This document shows, in pieces, positions 8,954 to 17,821 of a stretch of DNA of 64,000 nt (position 1 is its first letter; each line of letters opens with the position of its first letter). Source of the stretch: Mycolicibacterium komanii. GTDB taxonomy: Bacteria > Actinomycetota > Actinomycetes > Mycobacteriales > Mycobacteriaceae. Below the pieces are notes generated by a model. That model ran no database searches and was not told the origin of the DNA. It worked only from the letters and a program-made list of their open reading frames with translations. The position numbers were made by a program, and so were the translations under genes. The DNA is taken from positions 86,021 through 150,020 of the forward strand of contig NZ_CVTA01000004.1 of NCBI RefSeq assembly GCF_001050035.1. Reading direction: 5' to 3'.

Positions 8954-10173
8954 AATACGCTCAGCTCGGGAACAGCAGTGACAAAACGTACGCCGTCTCG
9001 AGCGAGATCATTGAGTTCGGCACGGATTTCGCTCGCGATATTCCACGGGAGGATGAGGACGTAGTCCGGTCGATTCTCTCGGATTGCTGTGGGCGGATAG
9101 ATGGGTATGTGGCTTCCAGGCATGAACTTTCCTTGCTTGGACTCCGCAGCATCGCATACGAATGGCAACAAATCCGGTTTGATGCCTGCGAAGTTCAACA
9201 AAGTGTTACCTTTTGCAGCCGCTCCGTACGCTGCGACACGACGGTTGGCCCGCTTGTGTTCGATGAGGAACGCCACGAGGTCCGTCTTCAACCGTTCGGC
9301 GCGTTCTTGGAACTCGGTGTAGGTCTTGAGTTCGGTGATGCCGAACTGGTTTTCGCAGGCGAGCAACTTGCCCACGCGGTCTGCCGTGGCGATCGCGGCG
9401 TCCTCGTGGCAGCCGTAGATTCGGAGGCTACCGCCGTGAGTCTGCAGTTCCTCAACGTCCCAGACGCGTAAGCCGGCCGCCGCAAATATGCGACTCACGG
9501 TTGTCAGCGACAGATATGAGAAATGTTCGTGATAGATCGTGTCGAATTGCGTGCGTTCTATGAGTGGTAGTAGGTGGGGGAACTCCAATGTGACGGTGCC
9601 AGTGGGCTTTAGCACTGCAGCCAAACCTCGAGTGAAGTCGTTGATGTCGGGTACATGGGCATATACGTTGTTACCGACAATCAGATCTGCGCGGCGACCG
9701 TCATTCGCCAATTGCTCCGCCAAACGTTCACCGAAGAATTCGGTTATGACCGGAATGCCTGATGCTCGAGCGACTGCCGCAGTACTCTCCGTCGGTTCGA
9801 CACCCAGGCAGGGGATTCCGTTCGCGACGAAATTCTTCAAGAGGTAGCCGTCATTGGACGCGATCTCGATGACGAAAGCATCCGACCCAAGACGTAGCCG
9901 CTCGGTGATCATGCTCGCGTAGGTAGCGGCGTGGATGAGCCAACCACTCGAAGTACTGGAGAAGTATGCGTAGTCAGCGCTGAACAGTTCGTCGGCGAGG
10001 GCGTAGTCCTCGGTTTGGACCAACCAGCAACGCTCGCACACCTTCACTCGCAGCGGGTAGTACACCTCGGGCTTGGACAAATCTTCGGTCACGAGGTATG
10101 CGTTGGAGGGGGGTGCGAAACCGAGGTCGATGAAAGTGTTTCGCAGAAGCGCGTCGCAGTGTCGACATTTCAT
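8950..10173 (-). CDS. Sugar C-methyltransferase, TylCIII/TcaB9/EvaC type
   Basis: 407-aa three-part C-methyltransferase of NDP-keto sugars. Residues 1-60 hold the zinc knuckle C3xxC6...C46xxC49. The SAM domain has VIEIASNDGYLL at 101-112. The family catalytic stretch is YHEHFSY at 214-220. The C-terminal third (AAYGAAAKGNTLLN) is the usual capping domain. Such enzymes add a methyl branch to carbon 3 next to a 4-keto group. I took the ATG at 10173, which overlaps the stop of the RmlC-like gene as ATGA and begins at the conserved MKCRHC; an in-frame start 27 codons upstream is unlikely. This gene is the basis for predicting a branched sugar. Confidence 0.87.
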   Translation of the reverse strand: MKCRHCDALLRNTFIDLGFAPPSNAYLVTEDLSKPEVYYPLRVKVCERCWLVQTEDYALADELFSADYAYFSSTSSGWLIHAATYASMITERLRLGSDAFVIEIASNDGYLLKNFVANGIPCLGVEPTESTAAVARASGIPVITEFFGERLAEQLANDGRRADLIVGNNVYAHVPDINDFTRGLAAVLKPTGTVTLEFPHLLPLIERTQFDTIYHEHFSYLSLTTVSRIFAAAGLRVWDVEELQTHGGSLRIYGCHEDAAIATADRVGKLLACENQFGITELKTYTEFQERAERLKTDLVAFLIEHKRANRRVAAYGAAAKGNTLLNFAGIKPDLLPFVCDAAESKQGKFMPGSHIPIYPPTAIRENRPDYVLILPWNIASEIRAELNDLARDGVRFVTAVPELSVL

Positions 10174-10721
10174 AAGACGACTCCGGTGAAGTCCGCGCTC
10201 AGCAGCGGATGTGAAAGATCGCGATCTGACAGGTCTCGGGGAGGCTGCGGCCAAGCGATGGACAGCCGCGGGTCGTCGTAGCGCACACCCCCTTCCGCTT
10301 CCGGTTCGTAGGGTGTTGTGTGCAAGTAGAGCAGCTCGCTGTTGGGCTCAAGGGCTTGGAACCCGTGGGCAAAGCCTTCAGGAATGACGAGCATGCGCGC
10401 GTCCTCCTCTGCCAGCTCCTGGGCGCGCCACTGTAGAAACGTCGATGATCCAGATCGAAGGTCGACGACCACATCCCAGGCCCGACCGCGCAGACACCGG
10501 ACCAGCTTCATTTCGGCGTATGGCGGCCATTGGAAGTGCAAGCCGCGGACTGCTCCCGCCTGGCTGGTTTTTGAGTGATTGATCTGGGCGATTTGCCTGC
10601 TACCGAGGATGGACTGCAGTTTATCTGCACAGAAGAACCGGACGAACGACCCGCGAGCATCGCGGTGAGGTGAGGATTGCACGATCTTGAGATCTGGGAT
10701 CTCAGTGTCGATGAATTTCAT
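10170..10721 (-). CDS. RmlC-like NDP-4-keto-6-deoxyhexose 3,5-epimerase
   Basis: 183-aa cupin of the RmlC/dTDP-sugar isomerase family. Catalytic H62 lies in VRGLHFQ, K72 in MKLVRC, and Y132 and Y138 in LLYLHTTPYEP. Full length for the family. Here the substrate is probably a CDP-4-keto-6-deoxysugar rather than dTDP-4-keto-6-deoxyglucose, because the neighbouring genes are RfbF and RfbG. Epimerisation at C5 (and perhaps C3) would turn the D-sugar into an L-sugar. It is translationally coupled on both sides by ATGA overlaps. Confidence 0.85.
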   Translation of the reverse strand: MKFIDTEIPDLKIVQSSPHRDARGSFVRFFCADKLQSILGSRQIAQINHSKTSQAGAVRGLHFQWPPYAEMKLVRCLRGRAWDVVVDLRSGSSTFLQWRAQELAEEDARMLVIPEGFAHGFQALEPNSELLYLHTTPYEPEAEGGVRYDDPRLSIAWPQPPRDLSDRDLSHPLLSADFTGVVL

Positions 10722-11812
10722 TCGGCAGCCCAGCCCGCACCTTGTGCGACTGCGTCGTTCAGATAGGTATCGAGCTGAGAAGCACTCGGTACTTCGCCGT
10801 GCTCAATCCAATGCCGATACCAGTCAGCCGTGTAATGGATCGCTTCTTCGAGGTTCCATACGGGACGCCACCCGAGATAGGCCGTTGCCTTCGCGATGTC
10901 CAACTGCAGCAAGCCCGCCTCGTGGAGCTGTGGGTTTGATGTGATCTGCCATGTTATCTCGGGCCACGTGCGCCTGAAGCAGTGAAGCACTTGTTCGACG
11001 GTGCGGTTTCCCTCCCCGCCAGGCCCGAAGTTCCAGGCGTCAGCGAATGCCGCGTCCCCGGTCAGAAGCTGTTGACCTAGTAGCAAATAGCCACTGAGGC
11101 AATCCAGCGCATGCTGCCAGGGTCGCGTCGCGTGGGGCGAACGAATGAAAAGTTCGTCGTGGTTGATTATTGACCGGATCACGTCGGGAATCAGTCGGTC
11201 CTCCGACCAGTCACCGCCTCCGATCACATTGCCGCCTCGGGCGGTGGCAATCAAAGGGGACGAAGGGCCTTCCAGGAAGGCGGAACGGTAGCTGCTCGCC
11301 ACCAACTCGGCCCCCGCCTTGGATGAGCTGTAGGGGTCGTGCCCCCCGAGGCGGTCTCGCTCTCGGTACGCCCAAGCCCACTCCTGATTTTCGTAGCATT
11401 TGTCGGTCGTGACGACCACGACGGCGCGCACGTCCGACGTATGACGTGCAGCCTCGAGTACATGAACAGTTCCCATGACATTGGTGGCCCAGGTGGCGAC
11501 TGGTTCGCAGTAGGACGCCCGCACGAGAGGTTGAGCGGCCAGATGGAAGACGATCTCGGGTCGTTCGATGGCGAAGACATTTCGAACGGCCGCCTCATCG
11601 CGGACATCGGCACGATGGTCTGGCATCGATAGTTGCAGCAGCTCCCAATGGCTGGGCACGGATGAAGGCTCCAGCGCCAGACCCGACACCTCTGCGCCGA
11701 GCGCCTGCAGCCAAAGACATAACCAACTGCCCTTGAAGCCGGTATGACCGGTAACGAGGACTCGTCGGCCGCGATAGATGTCTCGAAAAAAGTTCAACGC
11801 CAGCACTTCCAC
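10718..11812 (-). CDS. rfbG: CDP-glucose 4,6-dehydratase
   Basis: 364-aa extended SDR that oxidises CDP-glucose at C4 and eliminates water across C5-C6 to give CDP-4-keto-6-deoxyglucose. The nucleotide loop is [12 protein letters not shown] at 20-31, typical of RfbG. The TTDK motif is at about 135-138 and the catalytic Y161xxxK165 sits in [11 protein letters not shown]. The ATG at 11812 lies 19 bases inside the end of rfbF, so the two are probably coupled, and the stop overlaps the epimerase start. Family assignment is firm because TGHTGFKG followed by WL, and the adjacent cytidylyltransferase, are characteristic of the CDP branch rather than the dTDP branch. Confidence 0.92.
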   Translation of the reverse strand: MEVLALNFFRDIYRGRRVLVTGHTGFKGSWLCLWLQALGAEVSGLALEPSSVPSHWELLQLSMPDHRADVRDEAAVRNVFAIERPEIVFHLAAQPLVRASYCEPVATWATNVMGTVHVLEAARHTSDVRAVVVVTTDKCYENQEWAWAYRERDRLGGHDPYSSSKAGAELVASSYRSAFLEGPSSPLIATARGGNVIGGGDWSEDRLIPDVIRSIINHDELFIRSPHATRPWQHALDCLSGYLLLGQQLLTGDAAFADAWNFGPGGEGNRTVEQVLHCFRRTWPEITWQITSNPQLHEAGLLQLDIAKATAYLGWRPVWNLEEAIHYTADWYRHWIEHGEVPSASQLDTYLNDAVAQGAGWAAE

Positions 11813-12567
11813 GGAGCTTTACCGCTTCGCCACAGTTCTTCGAGGATGTTCTTGTCTCGGAGCGTGTCCATGGGTTGCCAGAAGCCCGAATGCTCGAAGG
11901 CCATCATCTCCCCGTCGGCAGCGAGCCGCGCCAGCGGTGGTCCTTCCCACGAAGTATTGTCACCGTCGATATAGTCGAGCACCGCCGGCGATAAGACGAA
12001 GAATCCCCCGTTGATGAGACCGCCATCGCCAGGTGGTTTCTCAACGAACCGAGTGACCCGGCCGTCGAGGCACTCGATCGCACCGTAGCGGCCAGGTGGT
12101 CGCACCGCGGTGACCGTGGCATGACGTCTGTGTTCCCGATGGAATGCAATGCTCGCAGTGATATCGACGTCGCTGAGCCCGTCTCCGTAAGTGAAACAAA
12201 AAGCTTCTTCATTTTGGATGTGGGCGGCGACACGTTTGAGACGCCCGCCCGTGAGCGTATCGTCGCCAGTATCGACCAAGGTGACCCGCCACGGTTCTGC
12301 ATGGTGCCTATGTACTTCCATATTGTTGGCGGACATATCAAAGGTCACATCGGACATATGCAAGAAGTAATTGGCAAAATACTCTTTGATGAGGTAGCCT
12401 TTATACCCGCAACACACTACGAATTCGTGAATGCCGTGGTGCGAATACGCTTTCATGATATGCCACAATATGGGCCTGCCCCCGATTTCCACCATCGGTT
12501 TCGGACGCACCGTCGTTTCCTCGCTGAGGCGGGTGCCGAGGCCCCCCGCCAGTATGACCGCCTTCAT
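11794..12567 (-). CDS. rfbF: Glucose-1-phosphate cytidylyltransferase
   Basis: 257-aa nucleotidyltransferase making CDP-glucose from CTP and glucose 1-phosphate, the entry step of all CDP-deoxysugar pathways. The N-terminus [19 protein letters not shown] with [18 protein letters not shown] is the RfbF signature. Other marks are YGDGLSDVD at about 127-135 and [16 protein letters not shown] further on. Full length. The ATG overlaps the stop of the upstream unknown gene as ATGA. Mycobacterial deoxysugars usually run through dTDP or GDP, so a CDP pathway stands out. Confidence 0.94.
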   Translation of the reverse strand: MKAVILAGGLGTRLSEETTVRPKPMVEIGGRPILWHIMKAYSHHGIHEFVVCCGYKGYLIKEYFANYFLHMSDVTFDMSANNMEVHRHHAEPWRVTLVDTGDDTLTGGRLKRVAAHIQNEEAFCFTYGDGLSDVDITASIAFHREHRRHATVTAVRPPGRYGAIECLDGRVTRFVEKPPGDGGLINGGFFVLSPAVLDYIDGDNTSWEGPPLARLAADGEMMAFEHSGFWQPMDTLRDKNILEELWRSGKAPWKCWR

Positions 12568-13430
12568 TCGACTCGATTGGGTGCCGCCGAATTGAATCCG
12601 GTGGACGAAGGTCGGGGAAGGTCCGGCGTCGCCTCGACGTAACTCGAGCCAGCTTCGACCATCGAAGTCATGTAGCCGAAGACATCAGCGGGAATGTTGT
12701 TCGAGAACTTCTCCTTGAGGTGACGGAGCAAGAGAAATGATCCCAGTCTCTCCGAAAGGAATCCCACTGCCCGCACCTGATAGGAGCTGTAATTTTCAAC
12801 CCGACTGCGATACAACGTGAGGAAAAGCCTACTGATACGTTCGATCTTGGGCATCACGTCTGCTATCCACGAACGCGGAAAAATCCCTAGCTCCGTCCCA
12901 CCGGGAATGAAATGCTTAGCGGCGAGGAATTCTTTGGCCGATTTTGTGTCCAGCACGCCAACTTCGATTGCTAGAGATGCATAATCTTTGATATCTCTTC
13001 GATGATGACAGACTGTATAATTTCCAATGATTGATTCTTTGAGATAGAGTGGCTGCGCGACGAGAAATCCATGCGGAGGGGTATAAACTGCCAATTTTTC
13101 CTCGGTCTGGATATCCGCGTCGTGCAATTCGCGCATCGTGGGATACACCGGTGACTCTTTCCCCTCGGGTGAGGGTAAGATTCTTTTCCTGTATGAGTTG
13201 ACCTCGATGTACTTCATATCGGCTGGCAGAAGCCGGATGGCAGCTGGCATGGCGTTCGATCCTGCGGCGCCATATGCGACCGGTCGCGCCTCGTGCCAGA
13301 AGCCGTCAAGTTTTTTCACATGGAATGGCGACTCGGTCTGGAAGTCGCCCATCGCGATGCAGTCGTCATACCAGCTGTCTGGCAACAGGGGCTTCTCGTG
13401 GGTAATGCAGAATCGATGAATAGCTTTCAT
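12564..13430 (-). CDS. Unknown protein at the head of the CDP-sugar operon (possibly DUF4422/glycosyltransferase-like)
   Basis: 288-aa soluble protein with no signal peptide or membrane segment. I do not recognise it firmly. The region around residues 218-236 ([19 protein letters not shown]) and an early [10 protein letters not shown] stretch recall DUF4422-type capsular glycosyltransferase-like proteins, which often end with an R..GF..ERL motif. This is a weak resemblance only. The gene is clearly real: it opens the operon and its stop overlaps the rfbF ATG as ATGA. Base composition is visibly poorer in GC than the neighbours, for example around 12960-13060, which suggests acquisition from elsewhere. 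By position it could transfer or modify the amino sugar. Confidence 0.55.
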   Translation of the reverse strand: MKAIHRFCITHEKPLLPDSWYDDCIAMGDFQTESPFHVKKLDGFWHEARPVAYGAAGSNAMPAAIRLLPADMKYIEVNSYRKRILPSPEGKESPVYPTMRELHDADIQTEEKLAVYTPPHGFLVAQPLYLKESIIGNYTVCHHRRDIKDYASLAIEVGVLDTKSAKEFLAAKHFIPGGTELGIFPRSWIADVMPKIERISRLFLTLYRSRVENYSSYQVRAVGFLSERLGSFLLLRHLKEKFSNNIPADVFGYMTSMVEAGSSYVEATPDLPRPSSTGFNSAAPNRVE

Positions 13431-13889
13431 TTGTCATACGAGTATGGGTGGGCAGTTGGGACTGCATACGGTAAACATTTGAACTCCAGCGGGTGTTCGC
13501 CGCACATCCTGCCCTCCCCAACAGGGGCCGCCACTGGGCGGCTACGCTTCGATTGCTTGGTGTCGAGACCGACCACGACGCCTTACCTTAGTGCATCTTA
13601 GTAGCGTTGGGCGACTCGAAGTCGCCCAACGCTCTATTACAGCCGAGACCCGTACACGACATGACTCGATCGACGAACCGGTCGCCACTCGGAAGAACAG
13701 CGGACAGTCCCGTGCTTCTCAGTTAAACCTCGTCGCTCGCAAACGCTGCCATGGAGGTGTGCCGCCTAAAAGGGGGGGCGTCCTCGTGCGAGACAACGGT
13801 CGTCGACAGTTCCTCAAATGCGGGAGTCTCGGTGGAGAGCTCCCCACAGGCGCGAGAATCGGGGCCGATGTCGGCACACGGTTAGCCAT
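13431..13889. other. Non-coding gap upstream of the CDP-sugar operon
   Basis: 459 bases between the operon start at 13430 and the end of the minus-strand methyltransferase. It should hold the operon promoter near 13440-13600 and contains the strong hairpin listed separately. No conserved coding sequence is seen; the short open frames here look accidental. Confidence 0.5.
13603..13633. terminator. Perfect 14-bp hairpin
   Basis: AGCGTTGGGCGACT, a three-base CGA loop, then the exact reverse complement. It lies downstream of the minus-strand methyltransferase (stop at 13890) and upstream of the operon start at 13430. It probably ends transcription of that methyltransferase and insulates the operon. 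No U-run follows on either strand. Confidence 0.6.
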
Positions 13890-14585
13890 TCAGTCGGTTG
13901 TGCGGCGCACGACGACAAGCGGTCCGCCGTCCGGTTCCCTCTTCCCCTTCGCTACCTGACAGTGGCCGTATATCAAATCGGCGAAAGCGCCGGGGACGCC
14001 AGAAAACGATAGTCCGTTGTAAAAAGCCCACGGATGAAAGCGAACGTTATCCACCAGATAGACGCCTGCCTCGGTCAAAGCGCTGGTGTACAGGTGTCGG
14101 AAAAGAGCTACCGTTTGAACGCTCGTGGGGGTCCCAGCATCAAGGATGACGTCGAACGGTCCATACTCTGATGTAAGCTCGCGTAGCAAAGATGTAAAGT
14201 CTTTGTCCACGCGAACGTAGATCTCTCCTGCATGGGCGATTTTCGCTAGCTTGGAGCTGACGTCGATAATGACAATGGTCGATTCCCGCGGGGCACTTTT
14301 CTGCCACGCTTCCAGCGCAGACCCATAAAATCTACCTATCTCCAGTACGCGGAAAGATTTGCTTCGCTCTATCGTGCTGTGGCAGATCTCCAGGTAATGT
14401 GCGCGCCGACTCGCAACCTCTGCATGGTCGCTTGTAGTGCTCTCGATCGGTAGGCCTGTCTCCACGCTGGACCACTCGGTTGCCGATACAAGATCAGGAT
14501 CCAGTGCCCGCAGCATCCTGCGTCGAATCCGACGCCGAGATCGCCGTGCGACAGGCGAGAAGATGAAGGCGAAGGTTATTTCCAC
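13890..14585 (-). CDS. Class I SAM-dependent methyltransferase
   Basis: 231-aa methyltransferase with a Rossmann SAM site: FRVLEIGRFYGSALEAW at about residues 78-94, an acidic IIDVSSK strand and FDVILDAG with VDNVRFHPWAF further on. The layout resembles MycE/CmcI-like sugar O-methyltransferases, but I cannot place it in a named subfamily. The start at 14585 is a GTG without a clear ribosome site; the arginine-rich first 25 residues are poorly conserved in appearance and a later start is possible. It is isolated, with a 232-base gap upstream and the 14-bp hairpin downstream. AT-richer codons than the glycosyltransferases hint at a separate origin. Confidence 0.72.
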   Translation of the reverse strand: MEITFAFIFSPVARRSRRRIRRRMLRALDPDLVSATEWSSVETGLPIESTTSDHAEVASRRAHYLEICHSTIERSKSFRVLEIGRFYGSALEAWQKSAPRESTIVIIDVSSKLAKIAHAGEIYVRVDKDFTSLLRELTSEYGPFDVILDAGTPTSVQTVALFRHLYTSALTEAGVYLVDNVRFHPWAFYNGLSFSGVPGAFADLIYGHCQVAKGKREPDGGPLVVVRRTTD

Positions 14586-14817
14586 GATATCAATCTGTTG
14601 CCATCGTCATCGGAGGTGAATCGGTCCTCGTCTAGAAATGGTGTGAAGGAAGCTTAGGGTCAGTGATTCGACGAGTGCATTTGTTGTCATGTCGGAGTCG
14701 GTTCGTCGATTCAATCCATTCCTCTTCTTCACCTCTATTCCGTACCCAACACGCGACGGCCGCTGCGTGGTCGTCACCTGGCTGACGGCGGGTGTCTCCA
14801 CCGCTTGGACGATAGCG

Positions 14818-16221
14818 TTATTCCACATTGCCGGACAATCCGAAGTCGGCCAGCGTGAGATTAGCGACCTCGCATAACGCCGACTTTGTGTTCTCCGTAC
14901 CGGGTTGATATGCGACCACACTGATGCCGATTTTGCCAACGATACGAAAAGATTGCAGTGTGAGGTGTCCGCCCGTTCGCTCTAGCCAACCCCTCGTGAC
15001 ACGCTGCCTGGTCACCCGGGCGGTAACGGGTTCTGCATCGGTGCCGTCGATGCGGCACAACTCGGGACCGAAGTGCCCGAGATCGGAGCAGAACACAGGT
15101 AGATCCGGGTCTGCGAACGCCGCTTCAGAAAGCCGCTTCAGCGCGCGTTTCGGCATGAAAGGGGTGAGCCAGAAGAATTGCAGCGACTCGTCGGGCGATT
15201 CGTGGAGCGTCGCGAGTGCCTCCTTGATGGTGGCACGGAGGCCGCGCAGATCCGTTGTCACGGGTGCCGGGTCGGTGCTGACGCGCGCGAAGGAAACCGC
15301 GATTGCCCGGGTATCGCCTTCCGTGCGTTCGCTGATCGGGAGTTGCAAGGTTACGGCGCCATCAGAGGCGCGTCGGCGTCCCAACCGCTCGGCGAGTTTC
15401 GTAGCGAACCCGACCACCAGTGTTCTGCCGGTTCCGCCAAGAAGCTCTGCGCGGGCGTCCCAGTCGTTCAGGTCCACATAGATCGTGACGCTAGGCACGA
15501 CCAGTACTTCATCGGGAGGCCCGCTATCGACGGGGCCGAGCCTGGATTTCGGCGGAGCTACGAGGTTGTCGCGACGATGGCGTGCGGTTCTCACGGTCGC
15601 GGATACCGCACGGCGGACTTCCGGGGCGTCCTCGACTCGCTGTCGCAAGTCCTGCAATATCGCCTGTCGTCGAGTTCGCGCATGCGGCGGCGGGTATTTC
15701 AAGTTTCGCCTGTTGCCTGCAACGGCATCGGCGATCGTGCCGGCCATTCCCAGCCCGTCGACGAGATAGTGGGAGGCCACTAAACTGACCGCCGTCGAAC
15801 CATCGGTCAACGGGACTATGCCGAGGTGCCAACCAGGCCCAGATTCCGAATTCGTAGGTATCTGCGAGCGTTCGTCAGCCCACTCAAGGAGTTCGGCTCG
15901 TGGCCGAGCTTCGTCGACGTCGATGTCGGATGGTCCGTGGTCGAGAACCCAGCGGTCTCGGGCAAAGGGAAGAGGCGACCGCTCGATGCGCCGCCCCAAT
16001 AGGCCGTAGCGGAGGTTTTCGTGGAATCGCTTCAATCCGTCGAAGTCGATGGCGTGCTCATAAATCCAGACGCATTGCACAACTTCTTCTTGGCCTGTGG
16101 CGCAGCGCCCGGCGAACCAACCTTGGTCGATGAAGGTAAGGGAATTATCCAGCCGCGTATCACGGCTGGATTCGCCTCGGCGGACTGCACGCATCGGACG
16201 CCTACGCCTCGAAGCTGACAT
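14818..16221 (-). CDS. HxxxDG acyltransferase (condensation-domain/PapA-WS/DGAT-like), copy 1
   Basis: 467-aa protein of the condensation-domain acyltransferase superfamily. The catalytic motif is H151YLVDG156 in SHYLVDGLGM. The C-terminal part (ISERTEGDTRA) resembles the second half of WS/DGAT and PapA proteins. Such enzymes move an acyl group from a CoA or carrier thioester to a hydroxyl. I chose the ATG at 16221, which has GGAAAGGTGACC directly upstream, over an in-frame start 11 codons earlier. It lies downstream of a Gap-like membrane gene on the same strand, an arrangement seen again at 49.5-51.8 kb. Likely role: acylating sugars or the peptide of the surface lipid. Confidence 0.8.
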   Translation of the reverse strand: MSASRRRRPMRAVRRGESSRDTRLDNSLTFIDQGWFAGRCATGQEEVVQCVWIYEHAIDFDGLKRFHENLRYGLLGRRIERSPLPFARDRWVLDHGPSDIDVDEARPRAELLEWADERSQIPTNSESGPGWHLGIVPLTDGSTAVSLVASHYLVDGLGMAGTIADAVAGNRRNLKYPPPHARTRRQAILQDLRQRVEDAPEVRRAVSATVRTARHRRDNLVAPPKSRLGPVDSGPPDEVLVVPSVTIYVDLNDWDARAELLGGTGRTLVVGFATKLAERLGRRRASDGAVTLQLPISERTEGDTRAIAVSFARVSTDPAPVTTDLRGLRATIKEALATLHESPDESLQFFWLTPFMPKRALKRLSEAAFADPDLPVFCSDLGHFGPELCRIDGTDAEPVTARVTRQRVTRGWLERTGGHLTLQSFRIVGKIGISVVAYQPGTENTKSALCEVANLTLADFGLSGNVE

Positions 16222-16511
16222 GGTCACCTTTCCGCGTCGATGTTCGATTCGCACGTGTCACTCTCGAGGTATGCCTGCACACTAGGAGGTGACGCGGCCG
16301 GCCGGGGTGGTCAGCCACGACTTCTGGCGAGAAAGCGCGAAGCAGATTCACCGAGACATCATCTCTCTAGTTGCTTAGCGTATGAAGGTATTCCCGATCG
16401 ACAGTTCTTGGCGTCGCGGAGTGACACCTCTACGTCGATGTGTTTCGCTGAGACCGTGTCGGAATGTTCCCGGCCGCGATAGCCGCGTGCGGCCAACCCT
16501 CTCAGAGGAAG

Positions 16512-17294
16512 TCATAGGAAACCGATCCCGTTGGCCACGACCGAGATACCAACCACGGTCACAAACGCGACGAGAAGATGCTGGCGGTGGACCCACGCCC
16601 AGTCATGCAGTCGTTGCAGCACCACGTGGGTTCTGGCCGGCATGATGAGGTAACTGATGAGGATGATTTCGACGGCCGCCAAAAGCACGATTACGAAAAC
16701 GGTCGCTGCGGTGATCTGCATCCCCATTGAGGCTCCGGAAGCCACGATCATCGCGAGGACGAGAACCGCCCACTCGATCGACAGTAGGTATCCGAAGCCG
16801 AGGAACCATCCGATCCACGGCGACCCGGTGTGCCACGCGTTGTGGACCCGGCCGAGGAGTCGGCGGAATGGAGATCCCCCGGTCGTTGCGGCGTCCTGCG
16901 CCTTCTGCAGGAGCCTCGTCAGCGAAGGAGGAGTTATCGCGTCTGGTGCCGCGGGGGCCGTACCGTCCCCCGTCGCCTGAAGGACTCGTCGACGTACCCT
17001 GAACCGCCATGCCAGTACCGCCGCGACCACGAGCATGAGGACCCCCACCCCGATCTGGACGAACCGGACCGTGGGGCCTTCTGCTGCCATTCTCATAAAA
17101 GAATCGAACATCGACGTGCTGTGCAGCAGCACGAGGGGGATAAGCAGGTAGGGAAGCGTGATCATCACCGAACCCACCCAGTAAGCGAAAAGGTTCGACA
17201 CCGGCCGTGGCCGCGAAATAATGAGGAGGATGGCGCCGAGCCGCCATGGATCCAGCGTTCCTAGGAGTGCCAACGCCAGAACCGAGCTCCACAT
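16512..17294 (-). CDS. Gap/Sap-like membrane protein (GPL-addressing family), copy 1
   Basis: 260-aa integral membrane protein with about six hydrophobic segments: near residues 2-25, 38-60, 78-98, 162-188, 196-216 and 238-258. It matches the Gap (GPL addressing protein)/Sap family, which is needed for moving GPL or sulfolipid to the surface in mycobacteria. The conserved ISRPRPVxNLxAYWVG stretch after the first helix is shared with the two other copies in this window. A charged loop of about 60 residues separates helices 3 and 4. The stop lies 290 bases before the acyltransferase. A weak inverted repeat (GGCCGC/GCGGCC at 16472-16494) follows the stop. Confidence 0.85.
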   Translation of the reverse strand: MWSSVLALALLGTLDPWRLGAILLIISRPRPVSNLFAYWVGSVMITLPYLLIPLVLLHSTSMFDSFMRMAAEGPTVRFVQIGVGVLMLVVAAVLAWRFRVRRRVLQATGDGTAPAAPDAITPPSLTRLLQKAQDAATTGGSPFRRLLGRVHNAWHTGSPWIGWFLGFGYLLSIEWAVLVLAMIVASGASMGMQITAATVFVIVLLAAVEIILISYLIMPARTHVVLQRLHDWAWVHRQHLLVAFVTVVGISVVANGIGFL

Positions 17295-17821
17295 GGCGAG
17301 AACACTACTCTGTAGCTGTTAGCGGTACGTTGGCGTGAACATTGGTGGCTGACTGGTGGCAGCGTCCCGTGAGGGGCGATGTTCCAGCTGTAGCGGCCGA
17401 AAATCGCTCGTTGCTGGCTTCCAGTGCTCGTTCGCGCCGGATGATCGGGGCCGAAGCGATTCCGCACGACGATCGCCCGTCGAAGTATCAGGATCGACTG
17501 TTGGTATAGGGTGCTTTTCGAGGCGGTATCATGTTGGCGCCCGAAAATGTCTGTAACCACCACTCGGTGTCTAGCCGACCGCGGACGAACCGGAGTTTGT
17601 GTGCTGGGCACAAGGTTCCGCCTGCGGCGGCACTACCCCTGCGAACAGATCGCCGATCCGATGGGATCGCATGTGGAGGCCCGGCATCAATTTGCTCGCT
17701 CGACCGATATGTGCGATTCAGCACAGGCCAATGGTCGTCCACTGGCTAAGCTGACCCACGGTGCTGATATCGCCAAGACGCTTGGGTTTCCTCGAAACCA
17801 CCTGAAAGATAGGGGCCAGCC
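17295..17821. other. Non-coding divergent gap
   Basis: 527 bases between the Gap-like gene (minus) and the TylF-type gene (plus). No conserved coding sequence, RNA gene or repeat is evident. It presumably holds both promoters. Confidence 0.4.

Noticed and set aside
13591..13959. Plus-strand 122-codon open frame in the gap at 13.6-13.9 kb
   Set aside because: It begins in the hairpin and overlaps the end of a real methyltransferase; no recognisable protein features.
14818..16221. Stand-alone NRPS condensation domain
   Set aside because: The HxxxDG motif is shared, but overall layout and the paired Gap genes fit PapA/WS-DGAT-like acyltransferases better.
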